Positions 1 to 9,905 are shown, counted from the first letter of the stretch. The stretch: 64,000 nt of DNA from Cordylochernes scorpioides (GCA_030710605.1 CP092869.1:13337295-13401294); one strand, 5' to 3'. Translations and numbers: made by a program. Notes: generated from the letters alone by a model not told the origin.

Positions 1-94
1 CAATACTCCTGTATAATAGCTCAAATTTATTTGATTCCTTAAAGAACAGAGATTGTAGAAAACTTGCCGCTTGAGTATTATTATTAAATAAAAG

Positions 95-280
95 CGGCTT
101 CGAGTCGCTACCATCTACGGGTCCATGTTGTACGAAACAGGTACGTCTTCACAACACGATAAACTCAGCTTCACCTTACACCTAACAATATTTAGGCGTT
201 TTCTTTCAGGATACACATTCTATGAGGTTGTCTCAAAAGTTCGTGTTTTTATTATTACTTAGAGAATAATATTTTTACGG
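95..280 (+). repeat. Unclassified 185-bp repeat, first copy
   Basis: A direct repeat shared with 521-711. It begins CGGCTTCGAG, includes the stretch ACGGGTCCATGTTGTACGAA, and ends after a GGTTGTCTCAAAAGTTC motif that resembles the inner part of Tc1/mariner terminal repeats. No coding capacity is recognisable. It may be the end of a mariner-like element. Confidence 0.7.
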
Positions 281-520
281 AAACTATATAATAATAATTG
301 ACGCTCGAGTATTATTAGAAAAAAGAAACGTAAATTACGAGAAGTTTTCTATCTCAATAATATCGTATATATAAAAGAGAAGGACAATATGTAAATAGAA
401 GAGCGGTGTAGAACTGGCGCTAGAGGGAGCGACGAGCGTTACCACGGCCAGTGTGTGGCTGGGATGCGGCAAGGATGTTCGGTCTGTCCAGCGAGACCGT
501 GGTGTATCAGGAGGTTACTT
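281..520. other. Unassigned; short GC-richer patch at 400-520
   Basis: 281-400 is AT-rich without recognisable content. 400-520 is noticeably GC-richer than its surroundings and lies within two overlapping open frames (451-756 and 455-700) that continue into the 521-711 repeat. I recognise no domain, and the frames overlap each other, so I do not call a gene. Confidence 0.4.
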
Positions 521-711
521 CGGCTTCGAGCCGCTACCATCTACGGGTCCATGTTGTACGAAACAGGTACGTCCTATTCATCACAACACCACAAATTCAA
601 CTTTACCAAACACCTAACAATACTCAGACGTTTTATTTTAGATACACATTCTATAAGGTTGTCCCAAAAGTTCATGTTTTTCTTATTACTTGGCGAATAA
701 TATTATTACGG
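521..711 (+). repeat. Unclassified 185-bp repeat, second copy
   Basis: Second direct copy of the 95-280 unit, about 240 bp downstream of the first. GGTTGTCCCAAAAGTTC near its end is the less decayed version of the mariner-like motif. It is followed by a short repetition of GGCGAATACATAATA at 711-770. Confidence 0.7.
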
Positions 712-780
712 CGAATACATAATACAATTACTTTATACATAACGGCGAATACATAATAATACATAATACAAAGGCATTAT

Positions 781-1000
781 ACATAATTGCAGTAAGGTCT
801 GTAGAGATAATATTTGATGATATTTAAAAGAAACGCATTGCCAGTAAATTTATTTGTGTCAAATATTAACGATAGATGGCAATTAAATTTAATCTACTGA
901 TATATATTGGGAAGAGTTATCTCACTTGCCTTACACATCGAAGAAATGCATCCATTTGAAGATTGCTGAAATTTATGAAATGTTACTCGTTCTCGCTGTC
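781..1000 (+). repeat. Fragment of the 190-bp hammerhead-like tandem family
   Basis: 781-860 (GTAAGGTCTGTAGAGATAAT and the following TTTGATGATATTT) matches the end of the units at 26250-26770 and 55480-55830. The half with the CTGATGAG core is missing. 860-1000 has nothing I recognise. Confidence 0.6.
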
Positions 1001-1338
1001 TTATCATCAAAGATATGAAAGATCTTGTTGAGTCGTATTCCGAAAATACGATAAGGAATTCAACACACTAGAAGAATATGTTTTATATTTTTGAAGAATG
1101 GCTTTTAGACCAATTTCTACGTGCCTTGCGTTTTGTTTTCCACACACACAAACATAAAAGGGCAAATCAATGGGTATCATAAAATTCAAAGGGTAAATAA
1201 AAAAACAACAACAGGATAAATCAATGTTTAGTTGATTTCTGTTCCACCAGATGGCGTTCTGCCTTCTGAAAAGCACATGTTCTCCTGCTCACACACATAA
1301 AAGACTTTATTAAGACATATAATCTTAGACATGGATTT
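1001..1338 (-). repeat. Truncated pseudo-LTR-like end and LINE 3' end
   Basis: 1200-1285 holds ATCAATGTTTAGTTGATTTC followed by CCACCAGATGGCGTTCTGCC, the same end sequence that follows the hammerhead at 1411-1450, but without a ribozyme. 1290-1338 (CACACACATAAAAGACTTTATTAAGAC) resembles the minus-strand LINE 3' ends at 9738, 31024, 60738 and 61190, all ending in a short (TG)n tail. The open frame 1007-1276 on the minus strand is not recognisable. Confidence 0.5.
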
Positions 1339-1410
1339 ACCATGGAGTCTACAAACGAACATAATAAAAGTCTTTTGTTTACCTTATCCAAACTTCATCA
1401 TATTTGTATA

Positions 1411-1450
1411 TTCACGCTGACGAACGCCAACAGCGCGAAACGCGTTCGTG
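1411..1450 (+). ncRNA. Hammerhead ribozyme motif, decayed stem II
   Basis: The core CTGACGA (1417-1423) and GAAAC (1437-1441) are both present. Stem I pairs TTCACG with CGTGGA. Stem III is AC/GT with a 2-nt GC loop, placing cleavage after GTT. Stem II keeps three pairs around a CAACA loop but has A opposite C at its base, where active hammerheads have G-C, so activity is doubtful. It is followed by CTTGATTTATCAAG and the CCACCAGATAGCGTTCTGCC end sequence, the layout seen in Penelope-like pseudo-LTRs. Copy B holds a more decayed version at 37632. Confidence 0.75.
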
Positions 1451-1671
1451 GATGGCTTTTCTTGATTTATCAAGAAATTGGGTTGGCCAAATATCAGGGA
1501 ACAGGTTAAATCAATCAATAGTTGATTTCTTTTCCACCAGATAGCGTTCTGCCTTCTGTAAAGCACATGTGCTCCTGGTCAGGATATGCCATTTTTAATA
1601 TTGATTTCAACACCTGATCTTTTTATCTTTTATTTTTCTTTCGTTTTTTAATATATATATATAGAAATTAC
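1451..1671 (+). repeat. Remainder of hammerhead-bearing repeat
   Basis: This contains CTTGATTTATCAAG, the ATCAATAGTTGATTTC segment, the CCACCAGATAGCGTTCTGCC end and CTGATCTTTTTATC. The same order follows the hammerheads at 5215-5264 and 43124-43173 (minus strand). 1610-1671 is low-complexity AT. Confidence 0.6.
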
Positions 1672-2106
1672 CTTTTATTGTGAACTACGTATATACCAAA
1701 GAGATGTTTGTTTTCCACTCCGTTTGTTGTTTCAAGGTAAGATTACGCAGACTTTTCTAGGAGAGTGAAGAAAGATTTTGGAGAGATTCTGAAAATACGC
1801 TGGTCCTAGAAGAGAGAATTCTTTCAACCGTAGATCCTATCGAGGTGGCCACGTCTCTAGAGAACATCTTTCCTTCAGAAAAGACAATGTAGATCTCTCT
1901 ATACAGTAAGAGTAGACAAAGAGGATGCACCAATATGATTATTACTTCTAGAAAACGATTACCTAGATACCAAAAACCATTAAGTTCGAATTAAGTAAAA
2001 AAACATCCCTAATAAGTATAAAATGGTTTAGACATTCATTTAAAAAACAACTAGATAAACGTAACTGGGGATATGTAAAGTAAAGAACAAGAATTATTTA
2101 AATTAT
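1672..2106. other. Unassigned stretch shared with copy B
   Basis: Matches 39722-40170. No reading frame, RNA or repeat that I recognise. It contains several AG-rich segments but nothing diagnostic. Confidence 0.6.
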
Positions 2107-2242
2107 AAAAAAGCCATCTCCTTATCGTGCAACTGAAAGTTGCTGATGGCTTGCGCCATCTATCGGAATAGTTGATATTTATTCCGATAGATGGCGCAAG
2201 CCATCAGCAACTTTCAGTTGCAAGATAAGGAGATGCCTTTTT
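2107..2242. repeat. Near-perfect palindrome, 64-bp arms
   Basis: Arms 2107-2170 and 2180-2242 flank a 9-nt loop (GTTGATATT), with only a couple of mismatches. Each arm is the terminal segment CCGATAGATGGCGCAAGCC...AAGGAGATGCC found downstream of the hammerhead at 44241-44288. It therefore looks like two pseudo-LTR ends head to head with the ribozyme lost. A transcript would fold into a long hairpin. Confidence 0.85.
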
Positions 2243-2639
2243 AATAATATATGCACCTTATTCCAGTACAATATTACATTTATACTCTTTTTTCAAACTG
2301 TTTAAGTTGTCTAAAGCAGAGTAGAAGTGTCACTGATTGGGCCAAGATTGCGACAATCTTGGTGACAGCTCTTATCTCCGGGATGTTTCTTGAGGCACCA
2401 AGAATTCCATCTTTCTATCGCCATTGACACAACCTTTGCCTGAAATTCTAGTGAAATCCTTTCATTTCTACTTGGTATAGCATCACCCTTAATATAAAAT
2501 GCCAAACTAAGAACCTTTATCGACGTTTAACAAGTTTTACCGTAAATTTTTCTTTTTACAGAACGAAAAATCGTAATTTTCATTATTTTAAAGAGAGATA
2601 ACTGTAATTAAAGTAAGTAAGAAGGACGTAACCAATTTA
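2243..2639 (-). other. Short open frame shared between copies, no recognised domain
   Basis: The frame 2311-2505 (64 residues, minus) has a counterpart at 40188-40376 (62 residues). They differ by a 6-bp in-frame deletion (SMAIERW versus SMERW) and many amino-acid changes (for example W to R, F to V, P to T). The in-frame indel hints at coding origin, but the changes look unconstrained. I do not recognise a protein family. Confidence 0.25.
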
Positions 2640-3040
2640 ACTTTACAAATTATTTATTATTAATAGTAATTATACAAAACAAATCTTGGTATATATGTTT
2701 TACGTGAAAACAACAAAAACTATAATTATTATATACAAGTTCCTTTTCAAACAGGAGCTCATCTATAGCCATTGTTACTCTGTGTAATAATCCAACAATA
2801 ACGACTATTCCTATTCTTAGGGATGAAGTATAAAAGGATGAATTGTGAAGAGTAATGATGAACGGGAAAATAAAAGTGTCCAGGGAATGTGGCATGGCAT
2901 CTGCACAGTAAGCAGAACTCTGTAGGTTCAATTCATACTTCACTAATTCAAATTGACTGATATGAATCTGAACATATTCGGAACAGAGAGATTTATTGTT
3001 TGATCCATATACATTCAGCATACATTGTTAAAGATAGAAA
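2640..3040 (-). repeat. Unclassified 400-bp repeat, four copies in window
   Basis: Found here, at 40500-40930 (same orientation), and inverted at 34080-34510 and 63680-64000. The minus-strand frame 2650-3021 (123 residues) is open here but interrupted in the inverted copies, so it is probably not a gene. No terminal repeats or target duplications were seen. Confidence 0.7.
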
Positions 3041-3596
3041 TTGTCTGACCAACATTTACATTTCTTCAAAATAAGAAACACTTCATCTAGAGATGTTTTA
3101 TATTTTTTACTTTTGGTCAAAAAGCTTTAAAGAACTTTGAATGCATTTGTAAAAGAGAGAGGTACCGTTTTTTCATACACATACACATATATATATATAT
3201 ATATAGGTTATATTAAAATATTATTTTATTTAAAAAATTATATATTTCATAGATACAAATACTCTGCTAAATCGACCGCCAGAGGTCACGCTTCCACTAT
3301 ATAAAAACTCGTTGTTGTTTTTCCCCGATGGCCGGCTCAAAACTTTTGTACATTATGTAAATAATCTTTTGTTTTCCTTATTCTACTCGCCTTAAGCCAG
3401 GCAGTACTTTAATCAAATTATGTTTTTCATATATATTCCTTAGCTCAAATAAAGAAATCTCTGATCAAGACTTTATATTTTCAAGATTATTATTCAACCA
3501 CGACTGCACCACCATTGCCATAATCCTCAACATGATCAAAAATCAAGCAGAAAATCTCATTCATCTTTATTTATTATATATATTAATATTAATATA
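3041..3596. other. Unassigned stretch shared with copy B
   Basis: Matches 40931-41505. It holds (TA)n tracts, an AAAGAGAGAGGTACC motif like those in the fold-back element at 4886-5090, and a TATA-like CTATATAAAAAC near 3300. No recognisable gene. Confidence 0.5.
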
Positions 3597-3773
3597 CAGT
3601 TAAACCTGTCTATAGCGCCCCCTCTTGGGACTCACCAAAATAGAATGCTATAGAGAGGGGGTGCTATAGACAGGTCACTTTTAATGTAAATCGCATCATA
3701 CTACGTATTTAAAATCGGCCGCTATAGAGAGGGAGGCGTTATTTAGAGGGGGCGCTATAGACAGATTTAACTG
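3597..3773. mobile_element. 177-bp MITE with TA target duplication
   Basis: A non-autonomous DNA element starting CAGTTAAACCTGTCTATAGC and ending with the near-inverse GCTATAGACAGATTTAACTG, flanked by TA on both sides. The CAG...CTG ends and TA duplication fit the Tc1/mariner/pogo superfamily. The inside repeats the CTATAGAGAGGG motif several times, so it is nearly one continuous hairpin. The copy at 41506-41682 is the same length. Confidence 0.88.
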
Positions 3774-4070
3774 TATATATGCAAAATATGACCATAGAAA
3801 AATAAATTCATGTCGACTTCTCAACGTACAATTGTAGCACTTTTATAAATTAGATTTTTTGAAAAGGTCTTCGTCTTTTTAATGATGAAGCAAGAGAGAT
3901 GCCAATTTGTCATACGCCCATGTGATGGTATCTCTCTCTACGTAACGTCCAGTGATTTCATACATTAATGAACAAGTCATTCCGAACTGATAACTGATGA
4001 ATTCCACGTTTTTCTTGATTATTCTGTCGTTGAATTATGACCCACTCTTTCTTTAATCTTTTTTTCTTTT
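3774..4070. other. Unassigned stretch shared with copy B
   Basis: Matches 41683-41978. Nothing recognised. Confidence 0.5.
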
Positions 4071-4350
4071 GCTCATCCCTAGTACACATGGTACAGGCCA
4101 TGATAATCATGGTGGGTAGAAGTAGACGATTGCTTTTACTGTAAGTGCATCACATGTCTACACATGTGAAAATCAGTTCGACTTTGCACTTACAAATATC
4201 CCAGAGCCCCGTTTGATTACTTGCAATCGCTGGAGGGGTTGGACTTTTGCAAGAATCGCAAGAAAAAAAGTGCCCAATGCGGGATTCGAACCTGTATCAT
4301 GGTTATCGAAAAATCGACACTTTGTACCATTCGTTCACTAAGCCTCCTCA
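4071..4350 (-). mobile_element. tRNA-derived SINE
   Basis: Read on the minus strand it has a tRNA-like head at the right end with a good internal B box (GGTTCGAATCC, near 4290), then GGGCACTTTTT. The body is shared by all copies (GATTCTTGCAAAAGTCCAAC, the near-palindrome ACATGTGTAGACATGT, CATGATTATCATG) and the tail is TGTACTAGGGAT. Related copies lie at 10531, 24053, 33408, 41979, 50011, 52421, 58239 and 62941. The tRNA head here (GGCTTAGTGAACGAATGGTA) differs from most others, suggesting a second subfamily sharing the body. Confidence 0.88.
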
Positions 4351-4885
4351 ATTCTATTCTTTGCTTCTTTTTACTGAAAATAAATAAATGTTTTTTAAAG
4401 TAAAACACTCAATTATTATATTTTTACATTGAGGTCATACGTGAATGAAGGTTTGTAAACCAAGTCTAACGAAGAGCAGCCAGGGTAAATCCAAACCAAT
4501 TTATTCCGTAAACACAACCATCGCTTTTTTTCCTCTTTCCTGTCGAGAGCTAGCAAATATGTCTTCTTTATTGGACACCGAGCACCAATCAGGAGGCACC
4601 GTCTAGCTAGACTTGAAACTGGGATGACACAGATGTCTTGTAGTAGTTCTTTGTCCCACTAAGGTGACATTTAGGTTGTTGTGGTTTCAAATATTGGCCA
4701 CAATAGCTCGGTGTTTATTCCATTTCCCCCTTCCCCAAGTTTGTTTCCTTCCTCTCTATTTGCTGATGTTTATAGGTCACTTGTCTACTTGTCCCACAAC
4801 ACTGACAGCTTACTTTTAAAAAACCTTTTTACAACATTGTCATATAACATAAAGTTGCGGATGGAGGATATTCATGTGCCCAAAA
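4351..4885. other. Unassigned stretch shared with copy B
   Basis: Matches 42257-42794. The plus frame 4681-4905 runs through it without a recognisable domain; I judge it chance. Confidence 0.5.
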
Positions 4886-5090
4886 AAAGGCACCTCTCCC
4901 TTTAAAAAGGAATTAAAACAATACATTTTGTTTATCAAACCCTTGCAAAGCGTAATGGTATGCAAAAAGAAATTTATAAAACTTGTGTGAATTGCAGATT
5001 CATTATAACCCTTTTTAAGTTTGGTATTGGAGTGATAAACAAAAGAAACATTGTTTTAAATGCATTTTTAAAGGGAGAGGTACCTTTTTT
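4886..5090. mobile_element. Fold-back element with GGCACCTCTCCCTTTAA ends
   Basis: The left end GGCACCTCTCCCTTTAAAAA is mirrored at the right by TTTTTAAAGGGAGAGGTACC, with ATTAAAACAATA/TTGTTTTAAAT continuing the pairing. About 200 bp, no coding capacity. Copy B equivalent at 42795-43005. The CCTCTYTYTTTAA end motif also appears singly near 10215, 48842 and 49710. Confidence 0.7.
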
Positions 5091-5214
5091 AGTACCAATT
5101 TTTATATGACAGAGCGCCATCTAGTGGAACAAAAATCAACTAAACATTGAGTTTTTCCCCCCTGATCTGTTCCATGATATTTGATCAACTCATTTTCTTA
5201 ATAAATCAAGAAAA

Positions 5215-5264
5215 GCTAACCACGAACGCGTTTCGGGCTGTTGGCCCTCGTCAGCGTGGTGCTA
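5215..5264 (-). ncRNA. Hammerhead ribozyme motif, apparently complete
   Basis: On the minus strand: CTGACGA, a 4-bp stem II (GGGC/GCCC) closed by CAACA, then GAAAC, stem III AC/GT with a 2-nt GC loop, cleavage triplet GTT, and stem I ACCACG/CGTGGT. Every core position of a type I hammerhead is present. The tiny stem III is characteristic of hammerheads in Penelope-like elements and retrozymes. It is followed on the same strand by TTCTTGATTTATTAAG, an ATCAA segment and a CCACTAGATGGCGCTCTG end near 5108. No reverse transcriptase is adjacent. Copy B has a covarying version at 43124-43173. Confidence 0.9.
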
Positions 5265-5408
5265 AAAAGCTAATGTGAGCGATCAGAATATGCCTATTTT
5301 GTTGTTAATATCAACATCTGATATTTTTATTTTATTTTTCACACTGAGTTAGGGCTCTATCTTATTATGACAGAAGATAGTTTCCTTGGATCTTCCAGAT
5401 ATACTTCT
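5265..5408. other. Flank of hammerhead repeat
   Basis: AT-rich, shared with 43174-43293. Includes ATCAACATCTGATATTTTTAT, similar to the sequence flanking the hammerhead repeat at 1590-1620. Confidence 0.4.
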
Positions 5409-5571
5409 ATTTACATAACTTCGGTATTTGCATAACTTCGGTATTTACATAACTTCGGTATTTACATAACTTCGGTATTTGCATAACTTCGGTATTTACA
5501 TAACTTCGGTATTTACATAACTTCGGTATTTACATAACTTCGGTATTTACATAACTTCGGTATTTGCATAC
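5409..5571. repeat. 17-bp minisatellite (TTTACATAACTTCGGTA)n
   Basis: About nine and a half units with occasional TTTGC for TTTAC. The copy B array at 43294-43640 has roughly twice as many units and more variants. Confidence 0.95.
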
Positions 5572-6208
5572 TATATTTGCATTATTTTACACAAAAGGGT
5601 AATATAACGAAATTTCTTATATGTATAATAGCGGAGTACATGGGGTATTAAATCACACAGACGATTGTCAAAAAGAATAACCGTTATTAAAATCCCCGTG
5701 AATTACCAAAATCTAATTTCTTTGACCTCTAAACCAAATTAAGAATTGACGCAACATGCCAGAAATGAAAGTTTTAGAGAGATTCTGACATTTTTATGTG
5801 TCATTGCACAATAATGGAATGTTTGAAAAGTAACCCATCTCACGCATTTAAGAAAAATTTAAGAAAATATTTGAAATAGATTAACATTTTTTAGTTGTTT
5901 TTGATTGTTTTCTCACCTCAAAATTCTTTAAATGCTTATAAATCTACGTTTATAAATACAATTTTATATAATTAATTTCCAGAATTCCAAAATAATTTTA
6001 TTAAGTACCGCTCAAAACATGTGAAGTATGGACAGGTTCTTCACCAAAAAAAGTGTACAATGTAGTATTCAATCCTGGTTCATGGCTGTCGGGAATCGAG
6101 GGTGGTTAAAACACTTTTCCTCCGAATTCTTTAACTTCAAGAAAAATGAATGGCAATGCTACTTAAAAAAAAATAGGAGAGAATAGTATTTTTGTCTCTT
6201 TTTTACCA
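5572..6208 (-). other. Mostly unassigned; tRNA-like fragment at 6040-6115
   Basis: 5572-6000 has no recognisable content. 6040-6115, read on the minus strand, has a B-box-like GGATTGAATAC and CGATTCCCGACAGCCATGAA. It is related to 26100-26180, 44580-44660 and 55322-55400, a small family of tRNA-derived heads without the common SINE body. Confidence 0.5.
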
Positions 6209-6930
6209 ATACTCATTCAACTAGCAACGGTCCTTGACAAAGATGGAGTGGATTTCGTACCCAACACGTTACAGTTAGCACTTCCCTCGACAAGGTTGGA
6301 ATGGTCTATGAACCTAATCCATACGGTCAGCACACTGAGAGAAAACTGGCAAAAACTATAACCAGACTCAGAACAAAACACTAGGAATGACAATACATCC
6401 AAATGGCACAAGAACCTATAGGACATGCAACAACTGTCCTGGTGTGTAATTAACACCTACCCACATATTCTCATGTCCAGCAATGACCGCAGCCTTGAAG
6501 AAAATTGCATGGGCCCAGAGCAGCAGCATTACACACCCAAGATGGAGGACATTGCGACTGCTGTGATAGAGATGTATGGAGACATCTGAGGCTCTTCATT
6601 GGACACGACAACAACAGAAAATTGACATGGACCCAGAGCAGCAGTTTTACACACCCAAGATAGAGTACATTGCGACTGCTGTGATAGAGATGTATGGAGA
6701 CATCTGAGGCTCTTCATTGGACACGACAACAACAGAAAATTGACATGGACCCAGAGCAGCAGTTTTACACACCCAAGATAGAGTACATTGCGACTGCTGT
6801 GATAGAGATGTATGGAGACATCTGAGGCTCTTCATTGGACACAACAACAACAGAAAATTGACATAGACCCAGAGCAGCAGTTTTACACACCCAAGATAGA
6901 GTACATTGCTGATGCTGTGATAGAGATGTA
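6209..6930 (+). pseudogene. LINE 3' end with tandem 118-bp tail units
   Basis: Carboxy-terminal remnant of a non-LTR retrotransposon ORF2 on the plus strand. Around 6390-6480 the frames read PNGTRT, RTCNNCPGV and THIFSC, the zinc-knuckle region that follows RNase H in the LINE at 12560-20600, broken by a stop (GTGTAA) and frameshifts. Downstream, the last 118 bp (KIDMDPEQ...VIEMYGDI followed by a GSSLDTTTT-like frame) are repeated almost four times. As 118 is not a multiple of three, the array cannot be one continuous reading frame. The copy B counterpart (44741-45755) has more units. Confidence 0.82.
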
Positions 6931-7439
6931 GAGGAATCGCGAATAAAACAATCTATGTATGCGCGCTGTTACTTGACTGTCTACAACCACTCAACAACAA
7001 CGGTAGATATGTAGACCAATAAACTTACCAACAAGAAGAAGGAACCTGTCAAGATGAACAAACCTACTTTTCTTTCAACTCCACCCTTCAAACTATGAAA
7101 CCTTTCCTCTATTGTAGTGAAATCTCTCTTTGTTTCAGTAAACAATAAAACTCGTAAATCATAACTGAATTTATAAGATTGTCAATATATCTTCATTTTT
7201 CAACTGTTCTCTTCTAAAGCTATTTATAATATGTACTAAAAGGGGAACACCTCTTTATTTAAAAATGTATGAAGACAATGTATTTAGTGATCTTCTATAT
7301 ACATAGGTTTAGGTACATGAATACAATCCGTTCACAATTCTCCATTCGATATAGTTGTATTTATCGTAAAGATAGAAGCTGCCTGACCGGCATTCATATT
7401 TCTTGTAAGATACTTCGGCCAGTAAATCTTTTTTATTGT
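6931..7439. other. Unassigned stretch shared with copy B
   Basis: Matches 45760-46226 and 47088-47135. The ATTCATATTTCTT near 7391-7403 is the empty target site for the 861-bp element present only in copy B. Confidence 0.6.
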
Positions 7440-7479
7440 CTCGACGTTTCGACAAAAATATTTTGTCCTCGTCAGGAGC
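7440..7479 (-). ncRNA. Hammerhead ribozyme motif, zero-loop stem III
   Basis: Minus strand: CTGACGA, a bulged G, 7-bp stem II GACAAAA/TTTTGTC with a 3-nt loop, GAAAC, then directly GTC. Stem III is ACGT with no loop, so a single molecule cannot close it; a dimer could, as proposed for minimal Penelope-type hammerheads. Stem I is short (CTC/GAG). The same sequence lies at 47136-47175 (minus) and 11341-11383 (plus). Confidence 0.78.
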
Positions 7480-8439
7480 AAACAAAAATTAAAACATTTA
7501 GCAAGGCGTTAAAAATCTTTTTAGAAAGACTTTTTTATCGAAACTGTACCACGTGTACTGGGGATTAGCCAAAAAAAATGAAACTAGGACATGCGCTTTA
7601 AGATAGGATGAATATATATCATTGAGGATTGCTCTCTAGCTGATAAATCACAAATAATTGGGCTGATTCCATGGTAGATTCCTCGTCGTCACTATGTCGA
7701 CCGTAGACAACTTGTAGGCAACAATGGTGTCAAAACTACACACGCCATCTATTTCTTGCCCTTTTTTTACTGAATTGTTTAACTAGCTTGTTGCATCCAT
7801 TCACTTGTCATGTGGTTTATTGATACCTTCTTGGTAGCTTTGATTGTGACCTGGTTTTCTTTTATCTTCGTCTTACAGAGGCTATTTATGTTGTCCTTTA
7901 TGGCTCGCTGAGTATCTAACTTAGATGCATATTGGAGGCGTGGACAATACCATAATGATATCATCGTAATTCTATAGAAAGGAAAACCTTCTCGAGTAGA
8001 AAATCTCAATAAAGCGGTGCGTAAAGCAGCTACACTCTGCCCTCCTTAATAGATGGTTTACAAGAAAAAGTAAAGGTCATTTGAATATTGACTTCTGTAA
8101 TATACCATACGTTTATTTATTTCATATGGAAGACGCCATAATAAAAGACTATTCAATGAATGTAGAAGTGAATATATATTGTAAAAAAATGTTTCTTGGG
8201 ATATATAAAGTTTATTAATAAAAAAAAATTTATTTTAAAAAAACAAAGATTTTTTGACAATATATATTCACTTTTCTATTCTTCATAGTCTTATATTATA
8301 ATTTGTGCATATGAAATAAATAAAAATATCAGAACGATGCATTGTTTTAATCACCCTAGTAAAAAAATTACTAGTAGTTATTAAGCATCAACCAACACAC
8401 AATAACACCATCAAAATACAAATATTAGTCCTTCAGGGA
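7480..8439. other. Unassigned; contains a small fold-back
   Basis: Matches 47176-48026. 8120-8300 is partly self-complementary (GAATGTAGAAGTGAATATAT against ATATTCACTTTTCTATTC). The minus frame 7779-8009 is matched by a broken frame in copy B and has no recognised domain. Confidence 0.4.
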
Positions 8440-8665
8440 AAAGTTTATTTTTTACAAATTATTTATTTATAAATATCTCTAGCTTTCTGACAAGAAAGCC
8501 CTTCTACGGGAGAACATATTAATTAAACGCCAATAAAATAAGATTTAAAATTAAATTAAATCTTAATTTATTGGCGATTTGTTGTAAAATATTTCCTCCT
8601 GTATAATGGCTTTCTTACCCGACAGCTAAGATAAATAAGAGATTTTAAAAAAATAAAACTTTTCC
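8440..8665. repeat. Inverted pair with CGAAAGC-type hammerhead-like hairpins
   Basis: Left arm near 8478-8520 (AGCTTTCTGACAAGAAAGCC, then CTTCTACGGGAG) is mirrored at 8600-8630 (TCCTCCTGTATAATGGCTTTC, then TTACCCGACAGC). A central inverted repeat is CGCCAATAAA...TTTATTGGCG. The better preserved copy at 49164-49345 shows CCTGTAGAAGGGC...CCCGAAAGC. This resembles the hammerhead layout with CTGATGA degraded. Interpreted as two pseudo-LTRs head to head. Confidence 0.55.
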
Positions 8666-8761
8666 CTGGAGACTTAATGTTTGTATTTTAATATTGATTC
8701 AAGGGATTATTTTTATCGAACACATAATACCAGTTTTGGCAAATTCAGACAAAGACCAACA

Positions 8762-8812
8762 ACCAGTATACCATGGTTTCAGGCTATGCCCTCATCAGTA
8801 CAGGGACGGCTT
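8762..8812 (-). ncRNA. Hammerhead ribozyme motif, second family
   Basis: Minus strand: CTGATGA (from plus 8792-8798), stem II GGGC/GCCT closed by ATA, GAAAC (plus 8776-8780), stem III ACC/GGT with a 2-nt loop from CCATGG, cleavage triplet GTA. Stem I begins GTA/TAC and continues after a U-U mismatch with CC/GG. The core is complete. The palindromic CCATGG could also pair between two molecules. Copy B has the same motif at 49515-49563 with one extra base in the stem II loop. Confidence 0.8.
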
Positions 8813-9012
8813 CCATTTCATAACATCCTACGGGAGGGGTTATAAAATCGGTCAAATTTACCTAACAGGTGTTTAAGCTGGTGAAGTGGCAAGGGCCGAT
8901 TTCCAAGCTAGATTACAACATAGAGTTGGGGGAGGATTTTATATTTTATTTTATTATTACAGAAGCACGAAGTCTATCAGACTATTGTGCTATATTAGAA
9001 TTATTTACATAT

Positions 9013-9285
9013 ACACCTATCCCCCGATTTACACGGTACTTGTTTTACACGTTTTCGCTTTTACACGGTTTTCCAAATAAGTTTTGTTTTTATCGCACTA
9101 TACTAAATGCTACTGTGAATGAACACATGCGCTGTGTACACATCTCACGAGGAATCCCGAGCTTATGTGCTGACTTGCTGCACACGCACACTGTGTCTGT
9201 ATTTCTAATTTTTTAAAATTTTTAATTTTCGATTTACACGTTTTTCTCAGGAACGTATCTACAGTGTAAATCGGGGGATAGGTGT
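9013..9285. mobile_element. MITE with CCTATCCCCCGATTTACAC ends, copy 1
   Basis: Starts ACACCTATCCCCCGATTTAC and ends with its inverse GTAAATCGGGGGATAGGTGT. Inner pairing continues through repeated TTTACACG/CGTGTAAA motifs. A second copy lies in the opposite orientation at 12227-12493 inside the mariner composite. No coding capacity, so non-autonomous. Class unknown. Confidence 0.82.
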
Positions 9286-9737
9286 CTATATCTTTAATTA
9301 TTTACACGATGAATTAGTATTGATTTATAAATCTGTGTACAAATTGTGATCTCTAAACTTGCCAAAGTTTTCATAAGATTGAATATATACAGAAAGATGG
9401 CATTATGTCAAAGTAAGCAAGTACAATTTGGTTAGTCAGAGGGCAAGCCAACACTCTGGTGTTTCAACATCTAGACAGCATTCACATGTTGGATCATTTA
9501 TAACTCTAAAGTCAAAGAGAAAACTTGGGTCCTTTGCCTGTGAAGAACAGTGTATTTATCAGGAGTAATGAAGCTTGGTACATCTCTCAGAAAAAAATTC
9601 TTGAACGTTGGATTAGTTTAAGAAAGATAAAATCTAAATTTTGTATTGATATATAATTTATTGAACTCATTTGAAAGGGGCTTATTTAGTGTTTGGTCTG
9701 TCAGATAATTCTTCATATTGTATCTAATTAGTGATAA

Positions 9738-9905
9738 TTCACACACACACACACAACAAAATTTATTAAGACACACTGGTCTTACAGAGGATTCTCCTTG
9801 GGGTTACAAGACGGAGAAACCTATGAAAGTGAGAAATATACAAAGGGGTAAAAATGGAGAAGGATTATATACACATGATAAATATATACAGATTATTATT
9901 TGAAT
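9738..9905 (-). mobile_element. LINE 3' end with (TG)n tail
   Basis: The plus strand shows (CA)n, then TTTATTAAGACACACTGGTC and GATTCTCCTTGGGG. This is the same layout as the LINE ends at 31024 and 61190 ((CA)n, CCTTTATTAGGGACTTG, GATTCTCCCAATTGGG). Only the 3' terminus is recognisable. The open frame over it (9718-9903) is a shadow. Confidence 0.5.

Noticed and set aside
2650..3021. 123-residue minus-strand protein
   Set aside because: The same 400-bp repeat in three other places has stops and shifts; no recognisable domain.
5409..5571. 17-bp units containing ATAACTTCGGTA resemble the loxP arm ATAACTTCGTATA
   Set aside because: The extra G breaks the match, units are direct repeats without the inverted arm or 8-bp spacer, and simple chance in an AT-rich repeat is enough.
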